Origin: JBBQFI01 sp038237805
GTDB lineage: Bacteria > Verrucomicrobiota > Verrucomicrobiia > Chthoniobacterales > UBA10450
DNA: 64,000 nucleotides
Reading direction: 5' to 3'
Assembly (NCBI GenBank): GCA_038237805.1
Contig: JBBRYI010000005.1
Span: 62,001-126,000 of the forward strand
This document shows, one piece after another, positions 42,929-51,989 of the stretch. Each line of letters opens with the position of its first letter. Positions within the stretch are counted from its first letter, which is position 1. Position numbers and translations under genes: made by a program. Under the pieces are notes generated by a model that worked only from the letters and a program-made list of their open reading frames with translations, made no database searches and was not told where the DNA came from.

Positions 42929-43504
42929 ATGGCGCGGCTCGTGCGAAAATTCTTCTACGTCATTTTTTTAGGCGGCATTTTGTTTGCCACTTCTGTCATC
43001 ACCTCACACGCGGCGGGTTTACAGCCGTCGAAATCGAAATTTTATTATAGGAACGCAGTCGGAAAAACAACTTCGGCCCGGATCATTTATCGTTATCGCC
43101 GTGTGCAAATAGTCCATCCGCTTGCGCGCGTGGATTCGCGGCTCGATCCCAAACTGCTGCGCGCGGCAAGCATTGCGGATGAACGCGCGCATGCGCACTC
43201 GAAGGCGCGTTGCTGGCATTATGTCAAAGAAGCATTGGTCGCGGCCGGCGCGGTCACTTCGTATCCGCGGACAGCATATGCATGTCAGGCTGGTCAAGAA
43301 TTAGTGCGAGACTATGGCTTCAAAAAACTCTCGGTGCGCGATCCGTACGATGCGCCGCTTGGTGCCGTGCTCGTCTACAGTCACGGTAGCAACGGCGCTG
43401 GTCATGTCGAAATCCGGACCAGGAATGGCTTCGTGAGCGATTACTCATCGAAGAATCGCTGCCGCTATCCTTTGCTCGCGGCCTACGGGAAATTTTTCCT
43501 GTAA
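42929..43504 (+). CDS. Secreted CHAP/NlpC-like amidase-type protein
   Basis: 191 residues with a signal peptide (FFYVIFLGGILFATSVITSHA). The domain has a Cys in SKARCWHYVKEALVAAG, a His in NGAGHVEIRTRNGF and a hydrophobic GAVLVYSHG strand, the order Cys...His seen in CHAP and NlpC/P60 peptidoglycan amidases. SRLDPKLLRAASIADER precedes the Cys. It should cleave a peptide or amide bond in murein, alongside the 3D-domain protein on the opposite strand. The family assignment is by motif order, not by a full profile. Confidence 0.68.
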   Translation: MARLVRKFFYVIFLGGILFATSVITSHAAGLQPSKSKFYYRNAVGKTTSARIIYRYRRVQIVHPLARVDSRLDPKLLRAASIADERAHAHSKARCWHYVKEALVAAGAVTSYPRTAYACQAGQELVRDYGFKKLSVRDPYDAPLGAVLVYSHGSNGAGHVEIRTRNGFVSDYSSKNRCRYPLLAAYGKFFL

Positions 43505-43509
43505 GAGTT

Positions 43510-43598
43510 GGTAGGGCGCGACGGCCCAGTCGCGCCGACTTTTACAAATCTAACGCTGCACTCGGATTCGTCGGCGCGACGAGCCGTCGCGCCCTACC
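43510..43598. repeat. Inverted repeat between the CHAP-like gene and mutS
   Basis: GGTAGGGCGCGAC (43510-43522) pairs with GTCGCGCCCTACC (43586-43598); inner words CGACGGCCCAGTCGCGCCGAC and GTCGGCGCGACGAGCCGTC also pair. It is the best intergenic example of the family whose arm occurs inside mutS and the IcmF GTPase gene. Confidence 0.85.
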
Positions 43599-43642
43599 AC
43601 TTCAAACTCGCATTCGTGAGCTTGTGATTTCATTCTATAAAC

Positions 43643-46186
43643 ATGGCCGACGCGCTTACGCCTATGATGCAGCAGTATCAACGGCTACGGAAAAGTATTC
43701 CCGCGGACACACTGCTGCTTTTTCGGCTGGGTGATTTTTACGAACTGTTTTTTGAAGATGCGAAAGAAGCATCGTCATTACTCAATGTTGCCCTAACGAA
43801 GCGCAACGACGTTCCGATGTGCGGGGTGCCGTATCATGCCGCGCCGAATTACATCGCGAAATTAATCAAGGCCGGCCGTCGCGTTGCGATCTGCGATCAA
43901 ACGAGTGATCCGCAGCCGGGCAAGATCGTTTCGCGCGAAATTACTCAAATCATCAGCGCCGGCACGGTGAGCGAACTGGATTTGTTGCAACCGAAGCGGG
44001 CCAATTATCTGGGCGCCATTTATTCTGCGGAGAAGACATTCGGTTTTGCTTACGCGGATTTGAGCACGGGAGAATTTCGACTAACCGAACTCTCGAACAG
44101 CAGTGCGTTGCTCGACGAGATCGCGCGTGTCTCTCCCGCGGAATTGCTCATGAGCGACGAACAAAGCGAGCAATTCTCCGAAATAGAAGGGACGTTGCCA
44201 TACGACAATTATGCGTTCCTGCCGGAGCACGCGCGCTTTACCCTGTGCGAACATTTCAAGGTCAAATCGCTTGATGGTTTTGGTTGCGAGCAAATGACAT
44301 CAGCGGTCGCTGCGGCGGGCGCGCTCGTCCATTATTTGAAGCATCAATTACGGCGAAAGATCGATCATCTTGCTGCATTGCGCTGTGATGCGCCGAGCGA
44401 TTACGTCGTGCTCGACGCAGCGACGCAAACCAATCTGGAGTTGGTTGAGACTCGAAACGATCGCGGGGCGAGCTTGCTTGCGGTGTTGGATCGAACCGTC
44501 ACGCCGATGGGAGGACGAAAATTGCGCGCCTGGATTTTGCAGCCTTTGCGCGATCTGGCGGAACTGAATTCCCGGCAGCAAATGATCGCAGATTTACTGC
44601 ACGAATTGGATCTACTGGCAGCGCTGCGCGAGTCGCTGAAGTCCATTCGCGATATCGAACGCGCGGCGGGGCGATTAAGTCAGGCCTCGGGAAATGCGCG
44701 CGATCTCGTCGCGCTCAAAACATCGCTGCAACAAATTCCGGAGTTGAAGAGCGAACTTCAGAAGCTGATCGAGCGAACCAATTTTGGCAGGGCGCGACCG
44801 CCGGGCGCGCCAAAAATTGGCGCGGCGCGTGGCGGCGCGCCCGGCGGTCGCGCCCTAGCAGTCGAATTACAAACCGAGATTCGCGAAATGCCAGAACTGG
44901 CGGCGAAGTTGAGTGACGCTTTGCTCGACGATGTGCCGCTCGCATTGAAGGATGGCGGGATTTTCCGAGACGGTTTCAATGCCGATCTCGACGAGCTGCG
45001 GGGCGCTTCCCACGAGGGAAAAAATTGGATCACGGCGTTACAGGAAAGGGAAATCGAAAGCACCGGCATCAAATCGCTCAAGGTGCGTTTCAATTCGGTC
45101 TTTGGCTATTTCATCGAAATCACGAAATCGAATTTGGCGAGCGTGCCGGCCTATTACACGCGCAAGCAAACGACTGTCGGCGGCGAGCGCTTCATCACGC
45201 CCGAGTTAAAGGAGATGGAAGCAAAGATTCTTGGAGCGGACGAACGCGCGCGACATCTCGAATATCAATTGTTCCAAACGTTACGCAGCGAAACATTAGA
45301 ACAACTCGCGCCCCTGCAAAAAACGGCGGGAGCGATCGCCACGCTCGATGCGATTTGCGCGCTCGCGGAAACGGCGCGGCTCTTTCATTACTGCAGGCCG
45401 ACGCTGGATGATTCGTTGTGGCTGAGGATCAAGGATGGTCGCCATCCCGTGCTTGATCAAAATCTAGCGGAGGAAAAATTTGTGCCTAACGACACCGATC
45501 TCGATGGAGAAAGGAGAAGGCTTGGAATCATTACCGGGCCGAACATGGCCGGAAAATCCACCTACATTCGCCAGGTCGCCTTGATTGTCTTGCTTGCGCA
45601 GATTGGAAGTTTTGTGCCGGCGGCGAGCGCGGAAATTGGTGTGGTCGATCGCATCTTCACGCGCGTGGGCGCCAACGACGATCTCGCGCGCGGGCAATCG
45701 ACGTTCATGGTGGAGATGAACGAGACGGCGAACATTGTGAACAATGCGACGGAGCGCAGTCTGATTATCCTGGACGAAATCGGGCGAGGAACTTCGACTT
45801 TCGACGGGCTTTCGATCGCCTGGAGCGTGGCGGAATTTCTGCACGATAAAATCAAAGCGCGCGCGCTTTTCGCCACGCACTATCACGAGCTGACGAAACT
45901 GGCGGAGGAACGCAGTGGCGTTTTCAATTGCAACGTGGCGGTGCGCGAATGGAACGAGCAGATTATTTTCCTGCGTAAAATCGTTCCTGGTGGCGCGGAT
46001 AAAAGCTACGGTATTCAAGTGGCGCGGCTGGCTGGTTTGCCAAAAGAGATTTTAGACCGCGCGAAAGATATTCTGGCGCATCTCGAAGAACCGAACGGCG
46101 CAACGGAAACACCAGGGAAAACAAAAGGTGGGCGCGTAAAAAAAGCTGCACCTATGAGTGAGAAGCCACAGATGGATTTACTTTGA
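43643..46186 (+). CDS. mutS: DNA mismatch repair protein MutS with repeat insertion
   Basis: 847 residues. The mismatch-recognition motif GDFYELF has Phe32 and Glu34; DLSTGEFRLTEL follows, then the lever and clamp (EREIESTGIKSLKVRFNSVFGYFIEI) and the ATPase: Walker A GPNMAGKST near 631-639, Walker B IILDEIGRGTSTFDGLSIAW and ATHYHEL. The C-terminal 40 residues are a Gly/Lys-rich tail ending KPQMDLL. Residues about 382-405 (RARPPGAP...GGAPGGRAL) are encoded by a palindromic repeat inside the helical lever region, between KLIERTNF and AVELQTEIRE. The frame is unbroken and all catalytic motifs are present, so the protein is probably functional. A TCGTTAGGC-family site at 45484 encodes VPND. Confidence 0.95.
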   Translation: MADALTPMMQQYQRLRKSIPADTLLLFRLGDFYELFFEDAKEASSLLNVALTKRNDVPMCGVPYHAAPNYIAKLIKAGRRVAICDQTSDPQPGKIVSREITQIISAGTVSELDLLQPKRANYLGAIYSAEKTFGFAYADLSTGEFRLTELSNSSALLDEIARVSPAELLMSDEQSEQFSEIEGTLPYDNYAFLPEHARFTLCEHFKVKSLDGFGCEQMTSAVAAAGALVHYLKHQLRRKIDHLAALRCDAPSDYVVLDAATQTNLELVETRNDRGASLLAVLDRTVTPMGGRKLRAWILQPLRDLAELNSRQQMIADLLHELDLLAALRESLKSIRDIERAAGRLSQASGNARDLVALKTSLQQIPELKSELQKLIERTNFGRARPPGAPKIGAARGGAPGGRALAVELQTEIREMPELAAKLSDALLDDVPLALKDGGIFRDGFNADLDELRGASHEGKNWITALQEREIESTGIKSLKVRFNSVFGYFIEITKSNLASVPAYYTRKQTTVGGERFITPELKEMEAKILGADERARHLEYQLFQTLRSETLEQLAPLQKTAGAIATLDAICALAETARLFHYCRPTLDDSLWLRIKDGRHPVLDQNLAEEKFVPNDTDLDGERRRLGIITGPNMAGKSTYIRQVALIVLLAQIGSFVPAASAEIGVVDRIFTRVGANDDLARGQSTFMVEMNETANIVNNATERSLIILDEIGRGTSTFDGLSIAWSVAEFLHDKIKARALFATHYHELTKLAEERSGVFNCNVAVREWNEQIIFLRKIVPGGADKSYGIQVARLAGLPKEILDRAKDILAHLEEPNGATETPGKTKGGRVKKAAPMSEKPQMDLL
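44789..44856. repeat. Perfect inverted-repeat element inside mutS
   Basis: Left arm 44789-44811 and right arm 44834-44856 are exact complements over 23 bases, around a 22-base spacer. The left arm is identical to 10628-10650. The element is read through without a stop. Confidence 0.92.
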
Positions 46187-46200
46187 AACCCTCACCCTAT

Positions 46201-46244
46201 CCTCTCCCAAAGGGAGAGGGATTCCTTCTCCCTTTGGGAGAAGG
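46201..46244. terminator. Two hairpins after mutS, inside a repeat
   Basis: CCTCTCCC-AAA-GGGAGAGG (46201-46219) and CCTTCTCCC-TTT-GGGAGAAGG (46224-46244), both perfect. The flanks CCCTCACCC (46189) and CGAGAGCC form the outer arms of the same repeat family as 39516-39645. Probable terminator for mutS. Confidence 0.75.
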
Positions 46245-46285
46245 TTAGGACGAGAGCCGTGTTTGGGTAAAGTTTACCCGTAGCA

Positions 46286-47701
46286 ATGGCGATTAAGACG
46301 GAAAAGGATCTGAGTGAAACGCAGCGCAGTCACTGGCTGAAAGCAGTAGCTGCAATCGAGCTGCGCAATTTTGGTTACGCCATTTCGCTGTTGCAGGGAA
46401 TTCTCAAACAGGAACCGGAGTTTCTAACCGGGCGACAACTGTTGCGTCGCGCAGAGGTGACGAAGAACAAGACCACCAAGAAAAGCTTCTTCAATATTTC
46501 GAGCGCGCCGCTCGCGATCATGAAAGCGCAGCGGGAAATCAAGAAAGACCCGAAACGCGCGGTGGAGATGAGCGAAAAAGTTCTGGAAGAGGAACCTTAC
46601 CACCGCCAGGCAAATTTGGTTTTGAAAGAAGCAGCCGTCGCGGCGGGCTGGCCCGAAGTCGGAGTTTTCGCGCTTCGTACTTTGCTCGAAGAAAATCCGC
46701 GCGACGTAAAAATTCTGCACGAATTGGGACGGCTGCACCACGATCTGAACCAAAGCGAACAGGAAGTGGAGATTTACAATCGGCTCACGGAAATCGATCC
46801 GCTTGACGCGGAGGCGTTGCGTTTGGGTAAGGACGCTTCCGCCCGGGCTTCGATGAGCAGTGGCGGCTGGACGCAAGCCGAAAGCTATCGCGATTTAATT
46901 AAAGACAAAGATTTAGCCGTCTCTTTGGAACAACAAAACCGCATGGCGTTGAGCGGGGAATCGCTCGATCAACAACTGATCGAAACTTACGCTCGACACC
47001 AGGCAGAGCCGCAAGGTGTCGATCACGCGCGGAAACTGGGCGCGCTCTACGAGCAGAAGGAAGATTTCGAGAATGCGGTCGCCTGGTACCGATATGCGGC
47101 GCAGCTCACGAATCAGAGCGATGCCGGCCTCGTCCGAAAGGTTTCGGATTTAAGCATGAAGCGATCGGAGCACGAGATCGCGGAGCGCGAGGAATTCTTG
47201 AGGTCGCACGGTTCAGAGGACGAGCTTTACGCGCAGAACGAGAAAGCGTTGCAGGAAGCGAAAAAGAAACGCGCGGCAATTTTGATCGAGGATGCACGCA
47301 AGCGCGTCGATCGCAATCCGACGGATCTCCAGCTGCGTTTTGAACTGGGTGAACATCTCTTGAATGCGGGCGAATTTCGCGAAGCGCTGCCGCAGTTGCA
47401 GCGAGCGCGGCAAAATCCAAATGCGCGCTTGAAGGCGATGAATCTGCTCGGGCGCGCGTATCGCGAACTCGGCATGCTCGATCTGGCGGCGAAACAATTC
47501 GAGGAAGCGGCGAAGGAAATTCTGGGGATGGACGCGATGAAGAAGGAGATCGTTTACAATCTCGGTCTGGTCTATGCACAAATGGGAGAAGACAACAAAT
47601 CGATCGTCTGCATGAAGCAAATCTACGAAGCGGATTACGGTTACAAAGACGTAGCCCAGCGGGTGGAAAGTTCCTACGCGAAAGAGCCGCCGCCCGGTTG
47701 A
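46286..47701 (+). CDS. Cytoplasmic TPR protein
   Basis: 471 residues, no signal peptide. TPR units include NFGYAISLLQGILKQEPEFL (about 28-47), AGWPEVGVFALRTLLEENPRDVKIL (about 118-142) and NAGEFREALPQLQRARQNPN (about 361-380); ARDRK-type basic stretches separate them. It reads as a long TPR superhelix with no enzymatic motif. It stands 100 bases after mutS on the same strand. The name and partner are unknown. Confidence 0.8.
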   Translation: MAIKTEKDLSETQRSHWLKAVAAIELRNFGYAISLLQGILKQEPEFLTGRQLLRRAEVTKNKTTKKSFFNISSAPLAIMKAQREIKKDPKRAVEMSEKVLEEEPYHRQANLVLKEAAVAAGWPEVGVFALRTLLEENPRDVKILHELGRLHHDLNQSEQEVEIYNRLTEIDPLDAEALRLGKDASARASMSSGGWTQAESYRDLIKDKDLAVSLEQQNRMALSGESLDQQLIETYARHQAEPQGVDHARKLGALYEQKEDFENAVAWYRYAAQLTNQSDAGLVRKVSDLSMKRSEHEIAEREEFLRSHGSEDELYAQNEKALQEAKKKRAAILIEDARKRVDRNPTDLQLRFELGEHLLNAGEFREALPQLQRARQNPNARLKAMNLLGRAYRELGMLDLAAKQFEEAAKEILGMDAMKKEIVYNLGLVYAQMGEDNKSIVCMKQIYEADYGYKDVAQRVESSYAKEPPPG

Positions 47702-47810
47702 CCGGAGTCGCGAAAATTCCGCAACGAAAGGGAATTCTCACGTCCAACCACGGGGGGGTTTTCGAACCTTAGATGTTTGAGAATATCCAAGACCTAATTA
47801 AAGGATGCTT

Positions 47811-48395
47811 ATGAAATTGACAACAAAATCAAATCTGTGGCTCACGACGGTGGCGGTTGCCTCGAGCACTTTTTGTTTTCTGACAACGGTTCGCGCGCAA
47901 AATGAAAATCAGCGAACAGATACGGAGATCGCTGACAACCCTCATTTGCGCAAATCGAAGCAGACCTCAAGTTCTTCGAGTCAGGTAAGCAAGAAGGATC
48001 AAAAGTTTGTGACCAACGCAGCGACGAGTGGATTCCAGGAAGTGGCAGATGGTCAAATGGCCCAGCAAAGGGGAGCGAGCGCAGAAGTCAAGAATGTTAG
48101 TGCACACATGGTGGCTGATCAATCCAAAGCTAATAAGGAATTGATCGCGCTTGCCAGGAAGAAGAACCTGAACATCGACACGCACCCGGCGAAACCGCGT
48201 TCTTTCAAGAAAGAAGGTTTTGACAGCCAATATCTCTTTAATACGCAAAACGATCACGAGATGGACATCAAGGCCTTCGAACAAGAAGCATCCTCGGGAG
48301 ATGACGCCGATATCAAAGCGTGGGCCAAACAAACTCTGCCGACGCTGAAAGAACACCTCGCGATGGTGAAGAGTGCGCTAAAGAAATTGAAATAG
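47811..48395 (+). CDS. DUF4142 secreted protein
   Basis: 194 residues from ATG 47811; AAGG (47801-47804) is spaced 6 bases from this ATG but only 0 from the in-frame ATG at 47805, which decides the start. A signal peptide (TTVAVASSTFCFLTTVRA) precedes a Ser-rich spacer and the DUF4142 core: DQKFVTNAATSGFQEVADGQMAQQ and the C-terminal AWAKQTLPTLKEHLAMVKSALKKL. Secreted or periplasmic four-helix ferritin-like proteins of unknown function share this pattern. Confidence 0.83.
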   Translation: MKLTTKSNLWLTTVAVASSTFCFLTTVRAQNENQRTDTEIADNPHLRKSKQTSSSSSQVSKKDQKFVTNAATSGFQEVADGQMAQQRGASAEVKNVSAHMVADQSKANKELIALARKKNLNIDTHPAKPRSFKKEGFDSQYLFNTQNDHEMDIKAFEQEASSGDDADIKAWAKQTLPTLKEHLAMVKSALKKLK

Positions 48396-48446
48396 AGAGA
48401 CGAGACTTTCTCTCCAAAGCGGCACGTTTGAGAAGGCGTGCCGCCT

Positions 48447-49619
48447 TTATTTTGCGACCTGTGCCCCGCGTTCGTTCGAGGTGTTTACGCGAAGTTGCAT
48501 CTCGAGAACGAAATTCTCTTCCGCACCGGCGGGCGTGAACAGCGGCAGATACAGTTGCGGGTCGATGCCGGTAATTTTCAGGAGCAAGTGATTTGCGTGC
48601 GGTAACCGCTCCACATCTCCCGCGAGTGTGATGTTGTCGAATTGCTCGCGCTCGTTTGTCTGATAACAAATTTCCGTCCCGCGCGTGAGCCGCAGTGAAG
48701 TGATCTCGAGAATCGTCAATGGACTGACAAAATCGATGCGGAGCGGGGCGGCGCCGGCGTCGCGCGGCAACGGAATAGTTACATTCTTCCAGCTATCATG
48801 ACCGATGCGCGCGTTAACGGATTGTTCCTCCCGATGGACGCCGTCGTTGGTGTAGAAAATCTGAATCACCGTTTGCTGCAGAAATGCAAGATCGCGGACA
48901 GTTCCATTTCTCCACTCGTACGCGATTTTTTCCCGGAGCTGTGCGGTGCGAGAGCGGTAGTAGTCGAGCAATTGCTGGCGATCTTTATCCGAGCCTTCAA
49001 TTAATGTTTCGAGCGGCTCCGATAACGATTCGTTAGGCGGCTTCTGCCAGACGCCAAGGCCGGGTCCTTCGGCGAAAGTCCACGAACGGCCGCGCGTCCT
49101 CAGTGCCTCCCAAACTTTCCAGACGCCGAAGTCACGATTTCGGACCGAGACATCATGCATGAGAAAAAGGCCGCCGGGTCGAACTTTTGGAAGCCAATTT
49201 TGCAAGTCGTGGCGCACGGCTTCTTCAGAATGCAATCCATCAAGATGGAGCAGATCGATACTGGCGGCGGGAAATTTCTCCAAGGCGGCGTCAAAAGTGC
49301 AGCGTATGAGCGTCGAAAAATTTTCGTAATGAGCGCGATTGTGCGTCGACACCAGCGCAAAAGTTGTTTCGTCGTATTGACCGGCGTGTTCGTCGCCGCG
49401 CCAGGTGTCGATCGCAAAACAGCGGGTGCCGGTGCCGTTCTGAGCGACCGATTGACAGAAAGCAAAATAGCTTTCGCCTTGATCGGTGCCTAACTCGATA
49501 AAGCTTCGCGGTCGCAGCGTAGCGATAAGGTCGTAAGCGAAATGTAAATGAGCCGTCCAAGCGCCGACTCCGTAAACGCGAGGCTCGAATTGGCGCGATG
49601 GCAGCTCGGCGGCAATCAC
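48447..49619 (-). CDS. Class I SAM methyltransferase with C-terminal extension
   Basis: 390 residues from GTG 49619, placed directly after the stop of the glycosyltransferase at 49621; a longer form from ATG 49808 or 49748 overlaps that gene. SAM motif I SFIELGTDQGESYFAFC, acidic loop RCFAIDTWRGDEHAGQYDE and SIDLLHLDGLHSEEAVRHDL fit the Methyltransf_24 class of O-methyltransferase-like enzymes. Residues from about 245 on hold a second, beta-rich part (DAGAAPLRIDFVSPLTILEI) of unknown role. It is the last gene of a three-gene transcription unit with two glycosyltransferases. The substrate is presumably a sugar. Confidence 0.75.
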   Translation of the reverse strand: MIAAELPSRQFEPRVYGVGAWTAHLHFAYDLIATLRPRSFIELGTDQGESYFAFCQSVAQNGTGTRCFAIDTWRGDEHAGQYDETTFALVSTHNRAHYENFSTLIRCTFDAALEKFPAASIDLLHLDGLHSEEAVRHDLQNWLPKVRPGGLFLMHDVSVRNRDFGVWKVWEALRTRGRSWTFAEGPGLGVWQKPPNESLSEPLETLIEGSDKDRQQLLDYYRSRTAQLREKIAYEWRNGTVRDLAFLQQTVIQIFYTNDGVHREEQSVNARIGHDSWKNVTIPLPRDAGAAPLRIDFVSPLTILEITSLRLTRGTEICYQTNEREQFDNITLAGDVERLPHANHLLLKITGIDPQLYLPLFTPAGAEENFVLEMQLRVNTSNERGAQVAK

Positions 49620-49620
49620 G

Positions 49621-50700
49621 TTATCGAGTTGAATGACTTTCGAAGCGAAGTTGATGTTCCGCTTCAAGCGCCGCGTCGCGCAGGAGGATAGCTTCGATCT
49701 GACGGACTGACTTACTCCAATCCATTGTCTGCGCCCGAGCAGATCCATTCGCGACGATCTGTTCGCGCAACTTAGAATTTGTAAGCAACTCGATGATTCC
49801 CTCAGCAATCGACTTTGCGTTAGGTTCTACGAGCCAGGCATCCTGGCCATGAGTGAGCGTGCCTTCTAATCGCTCACTGGCGATTTCAACGACCGCGCAA
49901 CGGCATGCCATCATTTCGAGCGGCACGAATGAAGGATTAGTTAAGGATAAAACTACACCAACGTCGCACTGGGAAAACAGGGTCGCTAATTCATCCTGGG
50001 TAACGAGCCCGCGATCTGTAAAAGGAAACGACGGACGCGGACTAAGCTCCGATGAGCCATAAAATACGATCTCGATGTCAGGTAGCCGCTCGCTTACTAA
50101 CTCAAACGCCTCGAGTCCGATTTCGTAGCCGCGTCGAGGCGTTTTCGGCCGCGCATAAAAACAAACGCGGCGACGACCATTGCCAGCTCTTGGCCGTGGC
50201 CAGTAAATCCCCGTATCCACCGCGAAATCGAAATGGTCTGCGATCGCGTGGTATTGCTTTCGAAGTAATTTCGCCAGCCATGGTCCAAGCGTGATGCAGC
50301 GAAGACCGGCGCGGTAGGTATTCTCCGCTCTTATATAATAGTGCGGTTCATCAGGGTAGAAGGAGGGTTCGAAATCCTGCACGAGATAATATCTTCGCCC
50401 GCCATTCGGTAGCGCTAGCAGGTTTTCAACTGTCGGCCAATAGGTGGCAAAGGTGCAATCGGCGTCTCCCACGCGTCCAGTCCACCGGTAATATTGAGCC
50501 GTAGTAGAACCGAAATGCTTACGCACATATTCTCGGATTTGCTCAGTGCTGTAATCGTTCATCAAGTTATATGCGACGACGTGGACATGACATTCGTGAC
50601 CGAATTCCGCCAGATATCGAATGACCCGGAAGATGCCAATATCGCCGCCCGCTCCGGGAAACGGTTCCGGGATGAGCCAGTTTATTTTTAAACGGGTCAC
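49621..50700 (-). CDS. Glycosyltransferase, WsaF/GT4-like
   Basis: 359 residues: MTRLKINWLIPEPFPGAGGD, then YYLVQDFEPSFYPDEPHYYIRAENTYRAG, which is the signature of WsaF-type rhamnosyltransferases, and the GT-B C-terminal half with PLEMMACRCAVVEIASERLEG (UDP/dTDP-site Glu in the E(x7)E-like region). The gene overlaps the next one upstream by 4 bases and leads into the methyltransferase. It should add a deoxysugar to a growing surface glycan. The donor is an inference from the WsaF resemblance. Confidence 0.82.
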   Translation of the reverse strand: MTRLKINWLIPEPFPGAGGDIGIFRVIRYLAEFGHECHVHVVAYNLMNDYSTEQIREYVRKHFGSTTAQYYRWTGRVGDADCTFATYWPTVENLLALPNGGRRYYLVQDFEPSFYPDEPHYYIRAENTYRAGLRCITLGPWLAKLLRKQYHAIADHFDFAVDTGIYWPRPRAGNGRRRVCFYARPKTPRRGYEIGLEAFELVSERLPDIEIVFYGSSELSPRPSFPFTDRGLVTQDELATLFSQCDVGVVLSLTNPSFVPLEMMACRCAVVEIASERLEGTLTHGQDAWLVEPNAKSIAEGIIELLTNSKLREQIVANGSARAQTMDWSKSVRQIEAILLRDAALEAEHQLRFESHSTR

Positions 50701-51860
50701 GGCTTAAGGCTTTGCGCTCGAGTGGTACCGCCGGCATCTCGCGACGGTGACGAGGATCCTGTAACGGAGAAGGATGACTGCATCAAACGAGGCAGGATTG
50801 CCATAAGCTCGGCGGATCGAGCCTGTAGACTGTAACGATTTAAGACCGCGCGATGAGCGGCCTCACCAATGCGGCGCCGTTGGTCAGGTTCTTCGATGAG
50901 CAAGGTCAATGCGCGGATCCATGCTGCGGGGTTCGCTGCAAGCAATCCATTCTCCCCATTAGTGATCGAATCCTGAAACGGGTCGATATCCGAAGCAACC
51001 ACTGGCAGGCCGAGCGCGCCGGCTTCGACGAATTTGATCTCGCTTTTGGCGCGACAGAAAATGTTGCCCTGTTCGAGCGGTGCAAGCGCGATATCCATTT
51101 GATTGAGCAACTCAAACCAATCGCGCCAGTGTGTGAGCGGAAATGATCGCAACCGCTGGCCAAAGCGTGCGAGCTGCGGCGGGACCGTGAGAGGGCCACC
51201 TATCCATAATTCAATCTTGGGGAAACGATCGAGGATATTAACGAGCGCTATTGTCACTTCCTCAAAATCAACGTCATGCGTCGGTGTACCGCTGCCATAA
51301 CCGATGACCAGCCGTTCGTTAGGCTGACGTATCGTGCGTTTACGAAGAAGCGCTTCTGCCAGGGCAAGCATTTCATTACCTAAAGCGTTGCGGTGAACGT
51401 AAACTGGCCGGCCGAGTGCGCGCACGAGCTGCGCCAGTACCGGCGTCGCCACTGTTGCTGCGCCGCAGGCCAGCAAGGTTTCGCGATATCGACGCACTCC
51501 CTCCAAATGCAACTCCCGTTCCTCCACCGTGAGGTGACGGATTCCGCGATGCCACTCGATCAGGTCCGGCTCGAAAATTAAATCATCGGTATCGAAGATG
51601 ACGGGCTTTCCCATCTCGCGCGCGCGAGCGATCAGGTCGCCGAGTGCCGGCGACATTTGGAGGCGATAAAGAAAGAGCACATCGTAACGAAGCGCCAAAT
51701 TCGCGTCGACCGCGCCATCGTCGAACCATTCCGCGACCTCAGCCTCATAACCGAGTCGCTTCAATTGCTCCTGTAAATGCACGCATCGGTAAAGCGTTGT
51801 GGTAGCAATGGGGCAGCCGCTGGCAATGAAGAAGCGTGGCGAGGATTCTCGAGCGGACAT
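50697..51860 (-). CDS. Glycosyltransferase, GT4-like
   Basis: 387 residues from ATG 51860 (MSARESSPRFF; a start at 51881 adds seven residues). GT-B fold: RFFIASGCPIATTTLYRCVH, DVLFLYRLQM and DTDDLIFEPDLIEWHRGI, then CRAKSEIKFVEAGALGLPVVASDIDPF, the donor-site glutamate region. DTDD near residue 100 is seen in a family of GT4 enzymes in capsule clusters. Operon start on this strand: stop overlaps the WsaF-like gene by 4 bases. Divergent from the methyltransferase at 51990. Confidence 0.8.
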   Translation of the reverse strand: MSARESSPRFFIASGCPIATTTLYRCVHLQEQLKRLGYEAEVAEWFDDGAVDANLALRYDVLFLYRLQMSPALGDLIARAREMGKPVIFDTDDLIFEPDLIEWHRGIRHLTVEERELHLEGVRRYRETLLACGAATVATPVLAQLVRALGRPVYVHRNALGNEMLALAEALLRKRTIRQPNERLVIGYGSGTPTHDVDFEEVTIALVNILDRFPKIELWIGGPLTVPPQLARFGQRLRSFPLTHWRDWFELLNQMDIALAPLEQGNIFCRAKSEIKFVEAGALGLPVVASDIDPFQDSITNGENGLLAANPAAWIRALTLLIEEPDQRRRIGEAAHRAVLNRYSLQARSAELMAILPRLMQSSFSVTGSSSPSRDAGGTTRAQSLKP

Positions 51861-51989
51861 GCGTGCAGAATCGTAAAGCAATGCCGTAATAAAAGAAATG
51901 TCGGCGCGTCAATTCGAACGACGTTACCGACGTTTGCAGAATTCGGAGGAGACGCTGTAAGCTGCTCTATCAACGGCTCATCCTAAAAC

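Noticed and set aside
43510..43598. Possible CRISPR or attC array among the palindromes
   Set aside because: Repeats are single inverted pairs with no regular spacing, no repeat-spacer alternation and no cas or integrase gene nearby.
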